From NCBI RefSeq assembly GCF_003286085.1, contig NW_020825289.1, positions 11,160,001-11,224,000 of the forward strand: a stretch of DNA of 64,000 bases, written 5' to 3'. The notes beneath the pieces are model-generated. The model searched no databases and was not told the DNA's origin. It was given only the letters and a program-made list of their open reading frames with translations. Origin of the DNA: Drosophila persimilis (taxonomy: Eukaryota; Arthropoda; Insecta; Diptera; Drosophilidae). The position numbers and the translations under genes are program-made. Numbering within the stretch: position 1 is the stretch's first letter; every line of letters begins with the position of its first letter. Below, one piece after another: positions 51,220 to 62,680 of the stretch.

Positions 51220-52922
51220 GTATGCCTTTTATGGGCTGAAAGTGATTTGCCTTACATATGCATTTTGCATGTTTTAATTATAAAACAAATCAATTTACCC
51301 CCCTCCAACCCGCTTTGAGCAAACAACTTAATGACATTTATCCATTTCTTACAGTCCCTCAAACACACACACACACACAGTGCCTTATGCAAGTGCACAG
51401 CTGTGCAATTTGCATAAATGAATTTTTTATATTGTTCGTCGCGTTTACTTTCCCCGCTTTCCCTTCTTTTGGTTCTGAAAGAACTTGGTCAAGAGGGTGC
51501 GTGGGCGACATTGGTTCCGGAAAACTTTAAATCGATTTCAGTAGTTCTACTCGACTTTCCAAGTAATTGATGATGGAAACTGATTAAGTTTTCCTCATTA
51601 AGGTTCCTCAGCCATCCTCCTCCTTTTGCTGCTTAGATATTTAATGCAGGCTTCAAATCTGTTCTTCGATCATTTGCTTTAAACTTATATAAACAAAGAG
51701 ATATGTATGTTCTCTTAGGAAGATGTTATAAACGCTATTCGGGGCACTTGTTGAAGAAAGAGAGCTTTGAGGGGTTCTTGGCCCTGACTTTTTGACCAAA
51801 AACCGAAAAACCGATCAAAATGCCACCCCCATCCGCTGAAATATCTCGGTGTCTGTATCTGCAAGTGCATTTTCCATTTTGCCATTAAATTTGCTACTTT
51901 CTTGAGGTTTTTATTTGTGTGTTTCCTGTTGATCTTCTCGTGTTGTATGTGTGTATATCAACTGCTTATTGATTTTCAATTAGTTTGTTTTGCTTTTCAC
52001 TGTCGACTGTGCGGCAAATGTAGTTGCAGTTGCGATTTTGTTCTTCCTTCCACTTTTTCGCATTTCCCCCCACCAAAGTGACATACTTTATTTTCCATCG
52101 AGTGTACTTTTCGTGTGTCTATGTATGTGTGTGTGAGTGTCTGTGTGACTTGCACTCATAAAATATGCAATCGCCAAAGCGCATCCAACGGATTTGGCCA
52201 ACGATTGCGGCAAGACTTTGGCAAGAGCTTGTGGCTCTGACTCTGACTCTGACTTTGCCAAAAAAATGTGCCAGGGTTAGACCAGAAATAGACACATGCC
52301 AATATGCTGGGCCATAAATAAGAGAACGCCAGCAGACTTGGGCGAGGTCTGCAGTCTGGTCTGCCGTTGATTCCGGCCCTTAAAGCCTGCTCTCGTTTCA
52401 ATTTAAATCCTCACTCAACTACAGCTAATTAGAGGAGAGGATAGTTCAGCATTAATTCATTTACCAGCCGGTTTCCCCAAGCGTCGAAAATAAATACATT
52501 TGACCTTTTGTTGCAGCGGAAATTATTAGCTCGATCGAGTTGGTGAGGTTTTTGTGAATTTTGCGGTTTGTCGGAGCGAAATTTATGCAATTACAAACGC
52601 AATTTTCGCATGGGACCGCATTTTAATTTCGTTTTATAATTTCGACAAATAATCATTTACATAAGCGAATCGCCATGCGAGTGCTTCGGTGAGTGTTTGC
52701 GGCATATGCAAAGTGTTTGTTTGAGTGCTTTTCCCCCAGCACCTACGACACACAATATATGTATAGCATGCACTATTTATATATAAAATAATTATTTACA
52801 AGCAATTAACTTTGCGCATAGCTTTTATTTAGTTAGTTTCGTATGTGTTTTAGTTAAAATTTTGCCATTGTAACATTTAACGTTTGTCCCGAATAACCGC
52901 ATTAAAAATTAAATATGAAATA
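51220..52922. other. Non-coding stretch between two coding-like patches
   Basis: No open frame with coding character. It is AT-leaning, with scattered TG words at about 52120-52140 and a short GACTCT repeat near 52235. If the flanking plus-strand patches belong to one gene this would be its intron, starting at the GTATGC at 51220; otherwise it is intergenic. Confidence 0.4.
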
Positions 52923-53372
52923 ATGGCATTTGTGGTGTCGGCGGTCCATTGGGAAGGCTGTCAGCTGCATCAGTCAAATGTTGAAGCCTTTTTGTTGTTC
53001 GATCCATTTTCGGCCCTATAAAGTGACACGGGATATTCTGCTGCGGTCTTTCCGCTGCTGTTCAGCTCTTCCTCATGAGAAATCCGTCTCAACTCGTTCA
53101 GTTTTGCAGAATGGGATGTTTGCCATAGCCCAACGAATGATTAATCCAAGGATCGGCGATTTCTGTCTAGAAATTTCATAATCTTTGTTTCTGATTATCC
53201 AAAGATATAAATCAATTAAGAAATGGAGCTGTCCGAAGGATTCAAGGAGCGTTTGGGAGTGGACATTCCACTGGGGATTCGTGGATCTTCCAATATTCCT
53301 GGCAATTCCGTACTACCTGAAATACATTTCGATTATTTAACCCTTTCCCACCCTAAAATTTTCGTTGAATAA
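52923..53372 (+). pseudogene. Coding-like, multi-frame patch ending at AATAAA; possible terminal exon or decayed gene
   Basis: Successive plus-strand frames are open here: an ATG frame at 52923-53021, another open to about 53181, a 44-codon frame at 53206-53340 whose end looks like a membrane segment (GFVDLPIFLAIPYYL), and a 49-codon ATG frame at 53223-53372 with a good start context (AAGAAATGG). The last stop overlaps an AATAAA at 53368-53373. No single frame spans the patch, as expected from a gene broken by frameshifts, or from a short terminal exon beside chance frames. No family is recognised. The minus strand is also partly open, which lowers confidence. Confidence 0.25.
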
Positions 53373-53373
53373 A
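53368..53373 (+). terminator. AATAAA on the plus strand
   Basis: A polyadenylation hexamer overlapping the stop codon of the 49-codon frame. It lies about 53 bases from the minus-strand AATAAA proposed for 18w, giving a tail-to-tail arrangement if both are used. Confidence 0.35.
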
Positions 53374-53425
53374 AGGAGATTCGTTTTGTATTAATGTTTT
53401 CACAATATTTTGTAATGTTTTTGCG

Positions 53426-53431
53426 TTTATT
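53426..53431 (-). terminator. 18w: Candidate 18w polyadenylation signal
   Basis: The first canonical AATAAA on the minus strand downstream of the 18w stop, about 1.03 kb away. Confidence 0.4.
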
Positions 53432-54050
53432 TTCTCAGATATATTTCTTGTTCTGTTTTGTTTTTCTGTTTTATGTAATTGTAATAATTAATTTAATAAT
53501 ACATTTGCCATTAAGTAAATTGAATTAAATTAATTTAGTTCCGTCCTCTCTCGCTCTCTCTCTATACAGTATACGACATTACATACATTAATAAATACAT
53601 TAAGTGCTCTAAATTGTTGGTTTTTTGTTGATTTTTTGCGATTCTTCTATATACACATTACATTCAGATTAAATATAATTAAATATTTCAAATAGTTATT
53701 GTTTCGTGTAGCTTAGGATGAGTGCTCCAATTGATGCGAACGAATGTATTTGTTTAGTTGTAGTTTATGGTTTATGGTTTTAGTATTTGTTTTTAGGTTC
53801 TTTTATGCCTGGCTAGAACTACTAAATACGTCTACGAATTACAGTGTTTTTGTGTTTCGTTTTTGGGGATAGGGTGGGGCAGTTCTCCCGCTCTCGGGCT
53901 CCCCGCTTTAACTATAGTTAATTAATATATCACATTGAATTTGAAAGTGTTTTAACAACATTTCTAGTAATTGTTTTGTTTTTTTGTATATAGATATATG
54001 CTAATTATGTAATTTTTATGGGTATTTATATACGTGTCCCTCTCGCTCGC

Positions 54051-54090
54051 TCTCTCTCTCTCTCTCTGCCTGTCTGTCTGTCTGTCTGTC
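54051..54090. repeat. Compound TC and CTGT repeat in the presumed 18w 3' UTR
   Basis: A TC run followed by five CTGT units. In an 18w transcript it would read as GACA then GA repeats. Confidence 0.85.
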
Positions 54091-54459
54091 TCTGTGGCTG
54101 TGGGATCGTTTTTGTGGTGCTGTGCTACACAACTACAAAACGACAACCACAACTACCTTAACGACAACGACAACGACGACACATGAACGAACACCAAAGG
54201 CGAAATGCAAATAAAATGTTGAAGAAAAATGCCTACGAAAAAGTCTTTTTGTTTTCTACTAGTGTGTGTGTTTGTGTGTGTACGTGTGCACGTGTGTGTT
54301 TGTGTTCTACTTCCGCCGGTTGCGCAAGCGAGCGAACAGCTTCAAGATGGCCGCCCCTGCGCAGGAACCGCCCGAGAGCAGTGCGAGGGAGAAAGAGATG
54401 GCAGCAGGAGCAGTGGCAGTGGCAGTGGTGGTGGCAGTGCCATGGGGCAGGGTCAGAGC

Positions 54460-54520
54460 TTACACCAGGAAAGCCTGTCCATTCTTATTGGCCGTCTCGC
54501 CGTTGGCAGCTGTCTGTTGC

Positions 54521-54555
<35 letters not shown>

Positions 54556-57500
54556 TGCTGCCGCAGCGGATGTGGAAGCCTGCGCCGTCGACTGCGTACT
54601 GGTGCTGGCCTGACTCAAGCCGCTGCCACTGCGCAGATGCACGGGCGCCGTTGCCTGCTGGGGCACGGGCATGGCCGCGCCCACCGCCCGGAACTGGGGC
54701 TGCAGCAGGCGCTGCTGCTGCTGCTGTTGGTGGTGCCGTGCCAGCTGCTGCTGCTGGTGCTGATGGTGGTGCATCAGGCCAGTGGGGATCATGGAGAGGG
54801 CCTCGTGCTGGTCGTAGGCGCTGTACTCCGACTCGATGCTGTGGTAGATGTGCTCCGAGGGCGGGCGCATGGGCATGGGCATGGAGTCCACGATGCGAGC
54901 TGGCCCCCCCGGGCGGGTGGGCCTTGGCGAGGGGGTGGCTGTGGTGGCGGAGCTGTAGTTGGCCTCCATGTCCTCGGTGCAGTAGTAGGCCGGCGGTGGC
55001 GGGGCCTGGCGGAAGATCATGCCCGGGGAGACGGGCTGCTTGAAGCGCTCATGGTGGTCCAGAGTGTAGTTGTTGCCGCGCGGCGACAGCTCGATGGGGA
55101 TGGCGTAGCGGAGCTTCTCCCAGAAGTAGCGGTCGCAGGTGAGCAGGCGGTTCGATGGCACGGACTTCAGGTAGGGCGAGAGCTCGGCCACGTCCTCAGC
55201 CTCTGAGGAGACGCTGGTCTCCTCGATGATGACCAGCTTCTGGGCCAGTCCGCGGAGGGCCTCGTGGAAGGCGTTCCGGAACTCGACGCGATTCCATTCG
55301 GTGGCCAGCAGGTTGCGGGTGAGCACCAGGATGATCTTGCGAGAGGCGCGAGCGCCCTCCACCAGCTGCAGGTGGGAGGCCTGCGGCGGCAGGTCGCGCT
55401 GCTGGATGCATAGCCGGAAGGGGGGGCGGCCGTGCTCCAGCTCGGCGGCGATGTTGCGGCACACGAACTCGTAATCCTTCTCCGAGTGCAGGATGATGGC
55501 GTCGTACAGCTTGCCGGCGTCCTCGAATCGCGGCTCGCAGACACGGACGCCGTAATGGGCGAACAGCCACATGCGCACGCTCTCGCGAAAGACGAAGACG
55601 ATGATGAGGACCACGACCAGGAAGATGAGCACCAGGACGGCGGCCAGCAGAGGCAGGCGGTATCCCCCGGCAATGTCCTGCGACGAGGAGATATTGCTGG
55701 CGCTGGCATCGAGAAGCTCGGAGCAGTCCGGTCCCCCGGCCACATTGCCGAGCAACTCCAGCTCCCGCTTGATGCCAGCATCGATGCAGTAGATGTCCGC
55801 CGAGTCGCGCACCACCATGGCGTTGTCCGACACGAACTGGGCCAGTTCCCGCAGCTGCTGGCAGCGGCACGACCACGCGTTCCTGCCCAGCGTCAGGCCC
55901 TGCAGGCTATTGCGGTACTGGAGATTGGGCAGCGAGCTCAGGCGGTTGTTGTCCAGTCGCAGCACCTTGAGGGAGACGAGCGGCTCGAAGCTGCCGTTGG
56001 AGATGTGAGTCAGCATGTTGTTGTGCAGATACAGCTCCCGGAGGAGGTTGAGCGGCTGGAACTCGGTGCCCTCGAGGGCCGTCAGCTTGTTGTTCTCCAG
56101 GTGGAGCACGCGCAGATTCGAGAGCTGCGAGAGGCTGCCATTCTGCAGGGTCATCAGGTTGGAGGAGTTGAGGTAGAGGGCGCGCAGGTTGCGCTTGCCC
56201 GCCAGCTGACCCGCCTCCAGCACGGGAATGTTGTTGCCGTCCAGATAGAGGTCGCTCACGTCCTGGGGGATGCGGGCGGGCAGGCTGACGAGATCCTGCT
56301 TGCCGCAGTCGACGATGTTCGTCGACCAGGTGGCATCGTGGAAGCAGCTGCAGTTGTTGGGGCAGATCACCTCGCACTCGCACTGCTCGTACTCGCAGCA
56401 GTGGCACGTGGGCGGGCAGTGGCTGTCGTACTTGCAGACAAAGTCCGTGGACGCCAGGCTGGAGAGGGGGCGCAGCGGGGCGTTGCGGCTGTGGGGCATC
56501 AGGCACTCGATGTTGGCCAGATCCACCACGCGGGGGTGCTGCCGGGTGGTCAGGTTGTTGATCCGCTGCAGCCACTCCATCGAGCAGTCGCACTCGAAGG
56601 GATTGCCGCCCAGGTAGAACTCGGGCACCGGCTTCTCGGCCGAAACGGGGGCCACGCGGAGCGCATTGAGCGAGATCTTGGACAGCACGTTGGCGTATAG
56701 ATCGACGCGGGCCAGACGGGTCTTGTCCACGAAGGTGTTGGCCTGGATCTGGCCGATGATGTTGTTGTTGATGAACAGCAGCTCGATGGAGTTGGGCACG
56801 GACATGGCGCCGATCTCCGTGATCCGGTTGTGCGAGGCGTCCAGCGTGGTCACGCGGATCTCCTCCTGCAGCTTGTAGTAGTTGCCCAGGGCCTCGATGT
56901 AGTTGCCGTGGATGTCCAGCCACTTGAGGTTCGACGGTATGAAGGCGTAGTCGAACCACACCAGGTGGTTCTCCGAGAGATTCAGCCACAGAAGAGAGGC
57001 CAGTGTGGCGAAGATCCCATTGATGTCCGTGAGGAAGTTCTTGTCCAGGCGAATGGCCTCGATCTCCGTGTTCTTATCGAAGGCACCTCGCTCAATGTTC
57101 TGGATGCGGTTCTTGGCCAGATTGAGGACGCTCAGGCGGGGCAGATCCTGGAACATGCCCACGGTGATATTTCCGATGCGGTTGTCGATCAGCCGCAGTC
57201 CCGTCAGCTGGTTGAGGTTGCGGAACGTGTTGTTCTTGAAGTCCGAGATCTGGTTCTCGCCCAGATCGAGCGTCTTCAGCATGCTCAGGTCCTGAACGGC
57301 CTCGGGCACCTCCATCAGCTGGTTGGAGCTGAGGTCCAGTTCCTTCAGGTCGGAGCAGTTGCGGAAGGCCTGCGTCTCCACGATGCTGATGAGGTTGTTG
57401 TTCAGCGTCAGTTTTGTGAGCACGTACAGGCCGTTGAAGATCTTGTTGTCGAGCGTGTGGAGCCGGTTCTCGGCCAGGTTCAAGGTGTGCAGGTTGTAGA

Positions 57501-58617
57501 GCGGCAGGAAGGCGCCCTCCTCGACATGGCCAATGGAGTTATTGCGCATGTCCAAGATCTGCAGGAAGTACAGCTCCTTGAAGGTCTTGGCCCCGATGCG
57601 GGTGAGGGCGTTGTTCGAGAGGTTCAGCACGATCAGGCGGATCAGGCCGGCGAAGGTGTTGTTGTCCACATGGTGGCTGGTCAGCTGGTTGCCGCTCAGA
57701 TCGAGGACCAGCAGCTGTTCGAGGCGGTGCAGCAGACCCTTGGGCAGATCATACAGATCGTTGCCCTGGAGGTGCAGCTCGCGCAGCTCCTTGTTGCCCG
57801 CAAAGGCGTCGGCGGGCAGCGACTCCAAGTGGTTGTACGAGATATTGAGCACGCGCAGGGAGCTGAGACCCGCCAGGGAGTTGGGGGCCAGAGAGCTGAT
57901 GTTGTTGTGCTGCAGACTGAGCGTCTGGAGACGGCGCAGCCGGGAGGCACCCCAGGCGTCGGGCAGGGAGCGCAGCTCGTTGTAGGAGACGTCCAGCACC
58001 TGGAGCTCGGATCCGCCGCTGACGGCGCCGTTGGCGTTGCTCAGGGCCGAGCCCACGCACAGCTTCTCGGAGAAACCGAGATACTCGGCGGACCGGATGC
58101 GGTTCTGGGTGAGATTGAGCAGCTGGAGGCTGGGCATGGAGCACCAGAGGCCCTCGGGCAGCTGGCGCACATTGTTGTCGGCCAGATGGAGTTCGCTCAG
58201 ATCGCGCAGGCCGTGGAATGACTGGGCGTGCAGATCCAGCGTCTTGCCGGGGCCCCACATGGCGTTGTGCGTCTGCAGGCTGAGGCGCTTGAGGGAGAGG
58301 AGGCCCTCGAAGGCGTTGGCCGGGATCCGCTGCAGCTTGCAGGCGTCCACCTGCAGCTCTTCCAGCTTTTGCAGGCGGCCGAAGAGGCCCGCGGAGAGCT
58401 CGCTGGCGTGCAACAGATCCTGGCTACACTGCAGCTCCAGGCGGTTGGCCGTCTCGGCCACCTGGAGGTCGAGCGGGGCGGCGGCGTCCAGCGCCCGCAC
58501 GTTGCACTTGATGTCCATGGTGGTGCGGACGAACTCCCAGGCGCACTGCTGCGCATGCGCGCTGCGCACGGGAACGGCCGCGGCGGTCAGGAGAAGCAAC
58601 AGGCAGAAGGCCAACAT
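54460..58617 (-). CDS. 18w: 18 wheeler (Toll-2), Toll-family transmembrane receptor
   Basis: Single uninterrupted frame of 1385 residues. A signal peptide (1-22) precedes leucine-rich repeats from about 85 to 655, an LRR C-terminal cysteine cap (C676, C678, C705, C728), a cysteine-rich N-terminal cap of a second block (734-758), more LRRs (about 788-910) and a second cap (C917, C919, C944, C965). A membrane span follows at about 987-1010, then a TIR domain at about 1037-1175 with box 1 LYDAIILHSEKDYE, RDLPP at 1074-1078 and box 3 FWEKLRYAIP. The tail is rich in Gln, His and Ser and holds a run of 14 Gln. The start is the first ATG in frame, in a CAACATG context. The frame stays open upstream but without ATG. 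The central LRR block and TIR match fly 18w, not Toll-7, as remembered. 18w acts at the cell surface in epithelial morphogenesis: with Toll-6 and Toll-8 in germ-band extension, downstream of pair-rule factors, and in follicle cells and salivary gland. An immune role was proposed and is disputed. Confidence 0.97.
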
Positions 58618-59060
58618 GTTGGATGCTTCGCTTGGTTCTTGTCGTTGGTTTGGATTGTTGGAGAGCCTCTGTGGGAGAGGGCTCTTAGCGGTTTCGGTTG
58701 CTCTTGGCTTGGGTTTTGGTTGTTGTTGCAACACTCTGTCACTTTCTGGTTTTCATTTTTTGATCGCTTTTTCCAACCCGCGTGTACCCGTAATCCTTGT
58801 GTGCGTGTATGTGTGGTTTCGGCTTGTGGCGTGACACTTAGCGATTTGCACTATATTTTTCTTTTCTGTGAAAACAATTTCCACTTCTTGTTGTTGGTTT
58901 TTGGTTTTTTTATGTTAGTATTTTTTGTACGTAATAGCTTTTCACGATACGCGAGAGACGACTCAGACTCAGAATCAGTTTCGTTTCGTTTCGTTTTGGT
59001 TTAAATATTTCTTGTCGGTTCGCGTCGGAGCTCGTTTCCTCAGAACATGTTTCGTCCGCC
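58618..59060 (-). promoter_or_regulatory. 18w: 18w 5' leader region with short upstream ORFs
   Basis: The minus strand upstream of the start codon is rich in CAA, AAAC and AACCAA words, as in fly 5' leaders. A five-codon uORF (ATG at 58756, stop at 58739) lies 122 bases before the 18w start codon. A two-codon uORF (59040-59048) lies further up. The reading frame of 18w continues upstream for 39 codons to a GTG but has no ATG, and the signal peptide begins at the chosen ATG, so an N-terminal extension is unlikely. I could not fix the transcription start: no clear TATA plus initiator pair stands out. Confidence 0.45.
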
Positions 59061-59540
59061 GCGTTTCAAGCCAAAGTGATTGCTGGAGTTGGCCGCTGCG
59101 ACTCCGTTGGCTCGTTGAAAATGTGGAAACGACGAGGCAGCAGCGCCGACGACGCGGCGTCGCGCAGCAGCAGCACACCGACACGAAAGAGCCAAACGGC
59201 AGACGGCAGACAGACAAAATCTGTGTGTGTGCCTGCACGTTCGTGTTCTGCCGCGCGCACTCTTTTTCAATGCACATGCACTCACACACATGCAGGCCGG
59301 CAGGCAGGCAGCGGGCAGGCAGAGGAGCATGCATATGCATGCGCTGCTTCGCTCTCACACATTGCGCTCCCACATAGCAGAGGCAGCAGCAGAGGCAGTG
59401 GCAAAACAGAGAGCTGAGAGCAGAGCAGCGTTAACAACAACAACAATTGCATTTCCTGCCTGCATATGCTCGAACATGCATGCTCTCTCACGCTGCTGCT
59501 CTCTCTCGCTCTCGCCAAAAGTAGGGGAAATGTTGCATGC

Positions 59541-59556
59541 ACACACACACACACAC
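59541..59556. repeat. (AC)8 microsatellite
   Basis: Uninterrupted AC run upstream of 18w. Confidence 0.9.
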
Positions 59557-59612
59557 CCAAACACATGGCGGCAGGCCAGCAACAGTTAACCCTACAATGG
59601 CCGCACTAGCTG

Positions 59613-59627
59613 TAGTAGTAGTAGTAG
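59613..59627. repeat. (TAG)5 microsatellite
   Basis: Five perfect TAG units, the only TAG run noticed in the window. Confidence 0.9.
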
Positions 59628-60968
59628 CTTAAGTACATGTTGTGTGAGCGTGGAATGCTGAACAATCTGCTCTCTCGCAGATCTCTGCCTCTCTCTCTCT
59701 GGAAGAAGAGAGGAAGAGTGGGAGAGCAGTCTACAATTAGCATTGGAAAGTGGATTAAATACTGGAGGAGTTCAGAATAGGTTATCAGTGAGGCTGCTTT
59801 CCAGCCAGCGATAATCATTTCAGTGTGCTATAAGCGGGGATTATTATCAGGGAATGCACTTGAAATTGAATCATCCCATACAAATTAGAGCACATATGCA
59901 CATACATATAACAGATTTGTTTTTAAGAGAATCACAAAGATCTTAAAATAACCTAAAATCTCCATAGATCTTTGGATATCGTTTGAAACTTGTAAGATCA
60001 GATCTCCAAATTCGAATGAAAAAAGTAGTCTTAAGTTCCAGCAACAAGTTCCTCCATACAGCCCGTGGCTTCTCTGTCTATCCCATAGAACCCCGTTCGG
60101 GTTAAATCAAACCTGCAACAGGCTGCTGTTGGCTGGCAACATTTCGCCCCCAATCCCCATTCGCATCCCACTCCCACTCCACCCTCCCTCTGCTCCCATG
60201 GTAGCCCAGTTCTCTGACTCAGTTCGTTTAGTGACTCGTGTTGCATGCTACACACGACGTGCAGGCAGGCCCCTCCAAGGAGGAGTGTGTAGAGCTTCAG
60301 TTTAGCATGTTGCATGCCGCTTGGCTCTTAACAGCTGCCGCTGCTTCTGGTGCTGTTGTCGTTGCAGCGGCGATTGCTGTTATTGGTGGTAGCACATCCG
60401 TGGCCAGTGGCCTGAGTGGAGCATCAGCAGCAGCCGGCCTCTCTGGTGGCAAGAGGCCCGGAGAGTGTTTTGTTGCCATAAAATGTTGAATCTATTGTCG
60501 CATGTTAAATATATTTTAGCAATATTTGTTGTGTGTTTCTGCTGTCAAACATTTCTCGTGGCTTCTTAGTGGGAGTCCGTTTGGTTTTGCCATGTTTTGA
60601 ATTCTGCCACATCTGCGGCTGCCTCTTTTTGCCGTTTGCTTGTGGCAATTTTGCAAATTGCTTAGCTTTTTTCAAGCTGGAGGCTGATCGGGAAGAGCAT
60701 CTGTGTGTGTGCGAGGGAGAGACGGACGGCACCAAACTTGTTAGTTAGAGACGTTGTATTCTTTATTTCTATTTGCAGCATTTGTTCCACGCTGCTACTG
60801 CGCCTCATTCGGAAGACTGACTCTGTTGCCGCCTGTCCCATAAACATTGCATATGAGTGTTGCAACCAGCAGTGGCACTGGCAGTGGCAGCGGCAACAGT
60901 GGCAATATTACAGTTTGAATGCCACTATTATGCCATTTCGAATGGCAACTGCATTCAGGCGTGCAACA

Positions 60969-61002
<34 letters not shown>

Positions 61003-62644
61003 CCTCTTGTCTCTACAAAAGGTCTTTGGGAAGTTTTCCATTAACTTTTCCGGAATGGGGTGGGGGGTTTTCCTGCTGCACTAATTTTACCGGGTTCTAA
61101 TGTACCCTCTATCGTGGGGCATTGCCCCACCTGGCCCAGATATCCCGAGTATTTTGTGCGAGTTTTGCCAGCTTTTTCGGCTGTCGACTTATGCCACTTA
61201 AAATTACATTAAAAAACTTTCCTCCTCCTCGCGGAGTGTGGCCACCCAGTGCATAGTACCCAGTACCCAGTACCCAGTGGCTGTGGGGCACGTGGGGCAG
61301 AGTTGCAAAGTTTGCCCGGCTTTTTGGATGTTTACGCTTCCACTTCCTCTTCCATTTCGGGGTCTGTTGCTTCTGTTGCTGCAGCAGAGAGCTTGTTGGC
61401 TTCTTTTTTGTTTTGTTCTGTGCCGTTTTGTTATTTTGTTTTTGCGGGACTGCAAATATGAAAGTTTTCTTACTTAATTATTTTGTTTGTTTGTCGTTGT
61501 TGTTTCTGTTAATGTTGTTGCTGTTGCTGTTGCTGCTGTTGCTCCTACGGTGGCTGTTGCTGTTGCTCTATTGCTATTAATTAATTGAGTTACGCTTGCC
61601 CCGTTTCTACTCCTACTTCGGCTTCTATTGCTGTGGATGCTGCTTTTACCCTAGATGGTGCTCCTTCCCTGCTGTACTGTGGATGTTTCTGCTGCTGCTT
61701 CCCATATATGTTGCTCTTGTGGATGCTGCTGCTGTTGCTGTTCTTATTGTTGTTGTTTGCTTAGTGGTGCGAATATTTTATGAATTTTTAAATTTCATTA
61801 ACTCGACATGTGCCCGAAACTTTTGTGACAGACTGTGTCGCATGTCGTCGACCCTTGGAAAGAAACTGCGCGACATAACTATGGCATAACTAAACTAGAT
61901 AAATAAAATTACAGAAAAGGTAAAATGGGATTTTCTGGTCATAAATTTTAAAGAATTTATGAGATATTTACCAACTATATCATTAATCTTTTTAGTTCAA
62001 CTTCGTTAATTGGAAAGATATTTGAGAGAACTACGATTTTTTGAGCTATTACTATGATCCATTACTTACCAGATGACTCTACAAGAATTTCGCGCATCTG
62101 CCTGCGTGCTTCTTTAGAGACAGCAACCTTGTGTGGCAGAAGGCTTTCATAAAAGATTCAAAATGCTTGTTGTTTTGGGCACCGCACGGATGGGTGTGAG
62201 GGGGCTTGCGCCTGAATATTATTCATACGCCGCATTGGCCACGGCCAGAATGAGAATGAGAATCCTCTGAATCCTCAGTGCAGCTTTCATTTCGACTCGC
62301 ATAACTATGTCAAATTAGTGTCTGTCCGGGCGAGTGGCTCTGTGGCAGCATCGGATGCGCTGCTCCTCCAACTTTCCCAGCGGTGTATTTAGTCATGCCC
62401 CAGAGAGGGGAAGGAGGTGGCAGGAGCGATGGTGCGGTGGAGCGAGGGAAACTTTCCCACTTGGCTCCGCTCCTGGGGAAATTGTATTCAAATGCAAACT
62501 AAACAGAAACCGAAACAGAAACCGAAACAGAGGAAAAAACTATTTTAATTGAATTAGAAAATGGCAATGGGTCAGAAGCACGTTTGTAATGCATAATTTA
62601 TGTCTGTTCACTGAGTTTTGTTTTCTGATTTTCCATTTTGCAGC

Positions 62645-62680
62645 GGCAGTGGCAGTGGCAGTGGCAGCGGCAGCGGCAGC
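62645..62680. repeat. GGCAGT/GGCAGC hexamer array, six units
   Basis: Three GGCAGT then three GGCAGC units, a clean switch of variant halfway through the array. Confidence 0.9.

Larger units (their letters stand above)
53405..54459 (-). other. 18w: Probable 3' UTR of 18w
   Basis: AT-rich, stop-filled DNA directly after the 18w stop codon, differing sharply in composition from the GC-rich coding region. On the minus strand it contains a Pumilio-type element TGTATATA at 53648-53655, a K-box core TGTGAT at 53929-53934 (a site type recognised by the miR-2/13/11 seed family), and a GA/GACA simple repeat at about 54051-54090. An AATAAA at 53426-53431 would end a UTR of about 1 kb. An ATTAAA at about 53498-53503 is an alternative. 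UTR extent is inferred from composition and these signals. Confidence 0.45.
59484..59720. promoter_or_regulatory. GAGA-site cluster upstream of 18w
   Basis: CTCTC/GAGAG cores are grouped at about 59484-59516 and 59670-59720, 400 to 650 bases upstream of the probable 18w leader. GAF sites in this position are common at paused, developmentally regulated fly promoters. An AC run (59541-59556) and a TAG run (59613-59627) lie between them. Site presence is seen; promoter function is inferred. Confidence 0.35.

Noticed and set aside
54183..55206. Long plus-strand frames (about 285 and 325 codons) over the 18w C-terminus
   Set aside because: Poly-Leu, poly-Ala and Arg-rich translations of the 18w glutamine-rich tail read backwards.
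55432..56700. 422-codon open frame on the plus strand opposite 18w
   Set aside because: Antisense shadow of the second LRR block and TIR domain; no domain and no start context.
56830..58221. 463-codon open frame on the plus strand opposite 18w
   Set aside because: It lies entirely antisense to the 18w leucine-rich repeats and follows from their GC-rich third positions and low frequency of antisense stops. Its product is Gln/Val/Leu monotony without a domain.
58618..58734. N-terminal extension of 18w by 39 codons
   Set aside because: The extension starts at GTG, contains no ATG before the chosen start, and would bury the signal peptide. The chosen ATG gives 1385 residues, the length I recall for D. 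melanogaster.
60238..60489. 83-codon Ala/Gly-rich plus-strand frame upstream of 18w
   Set aside because: GCAGCG/GCTGCC-type low-complexity DNA with no recognisable domain or start context.
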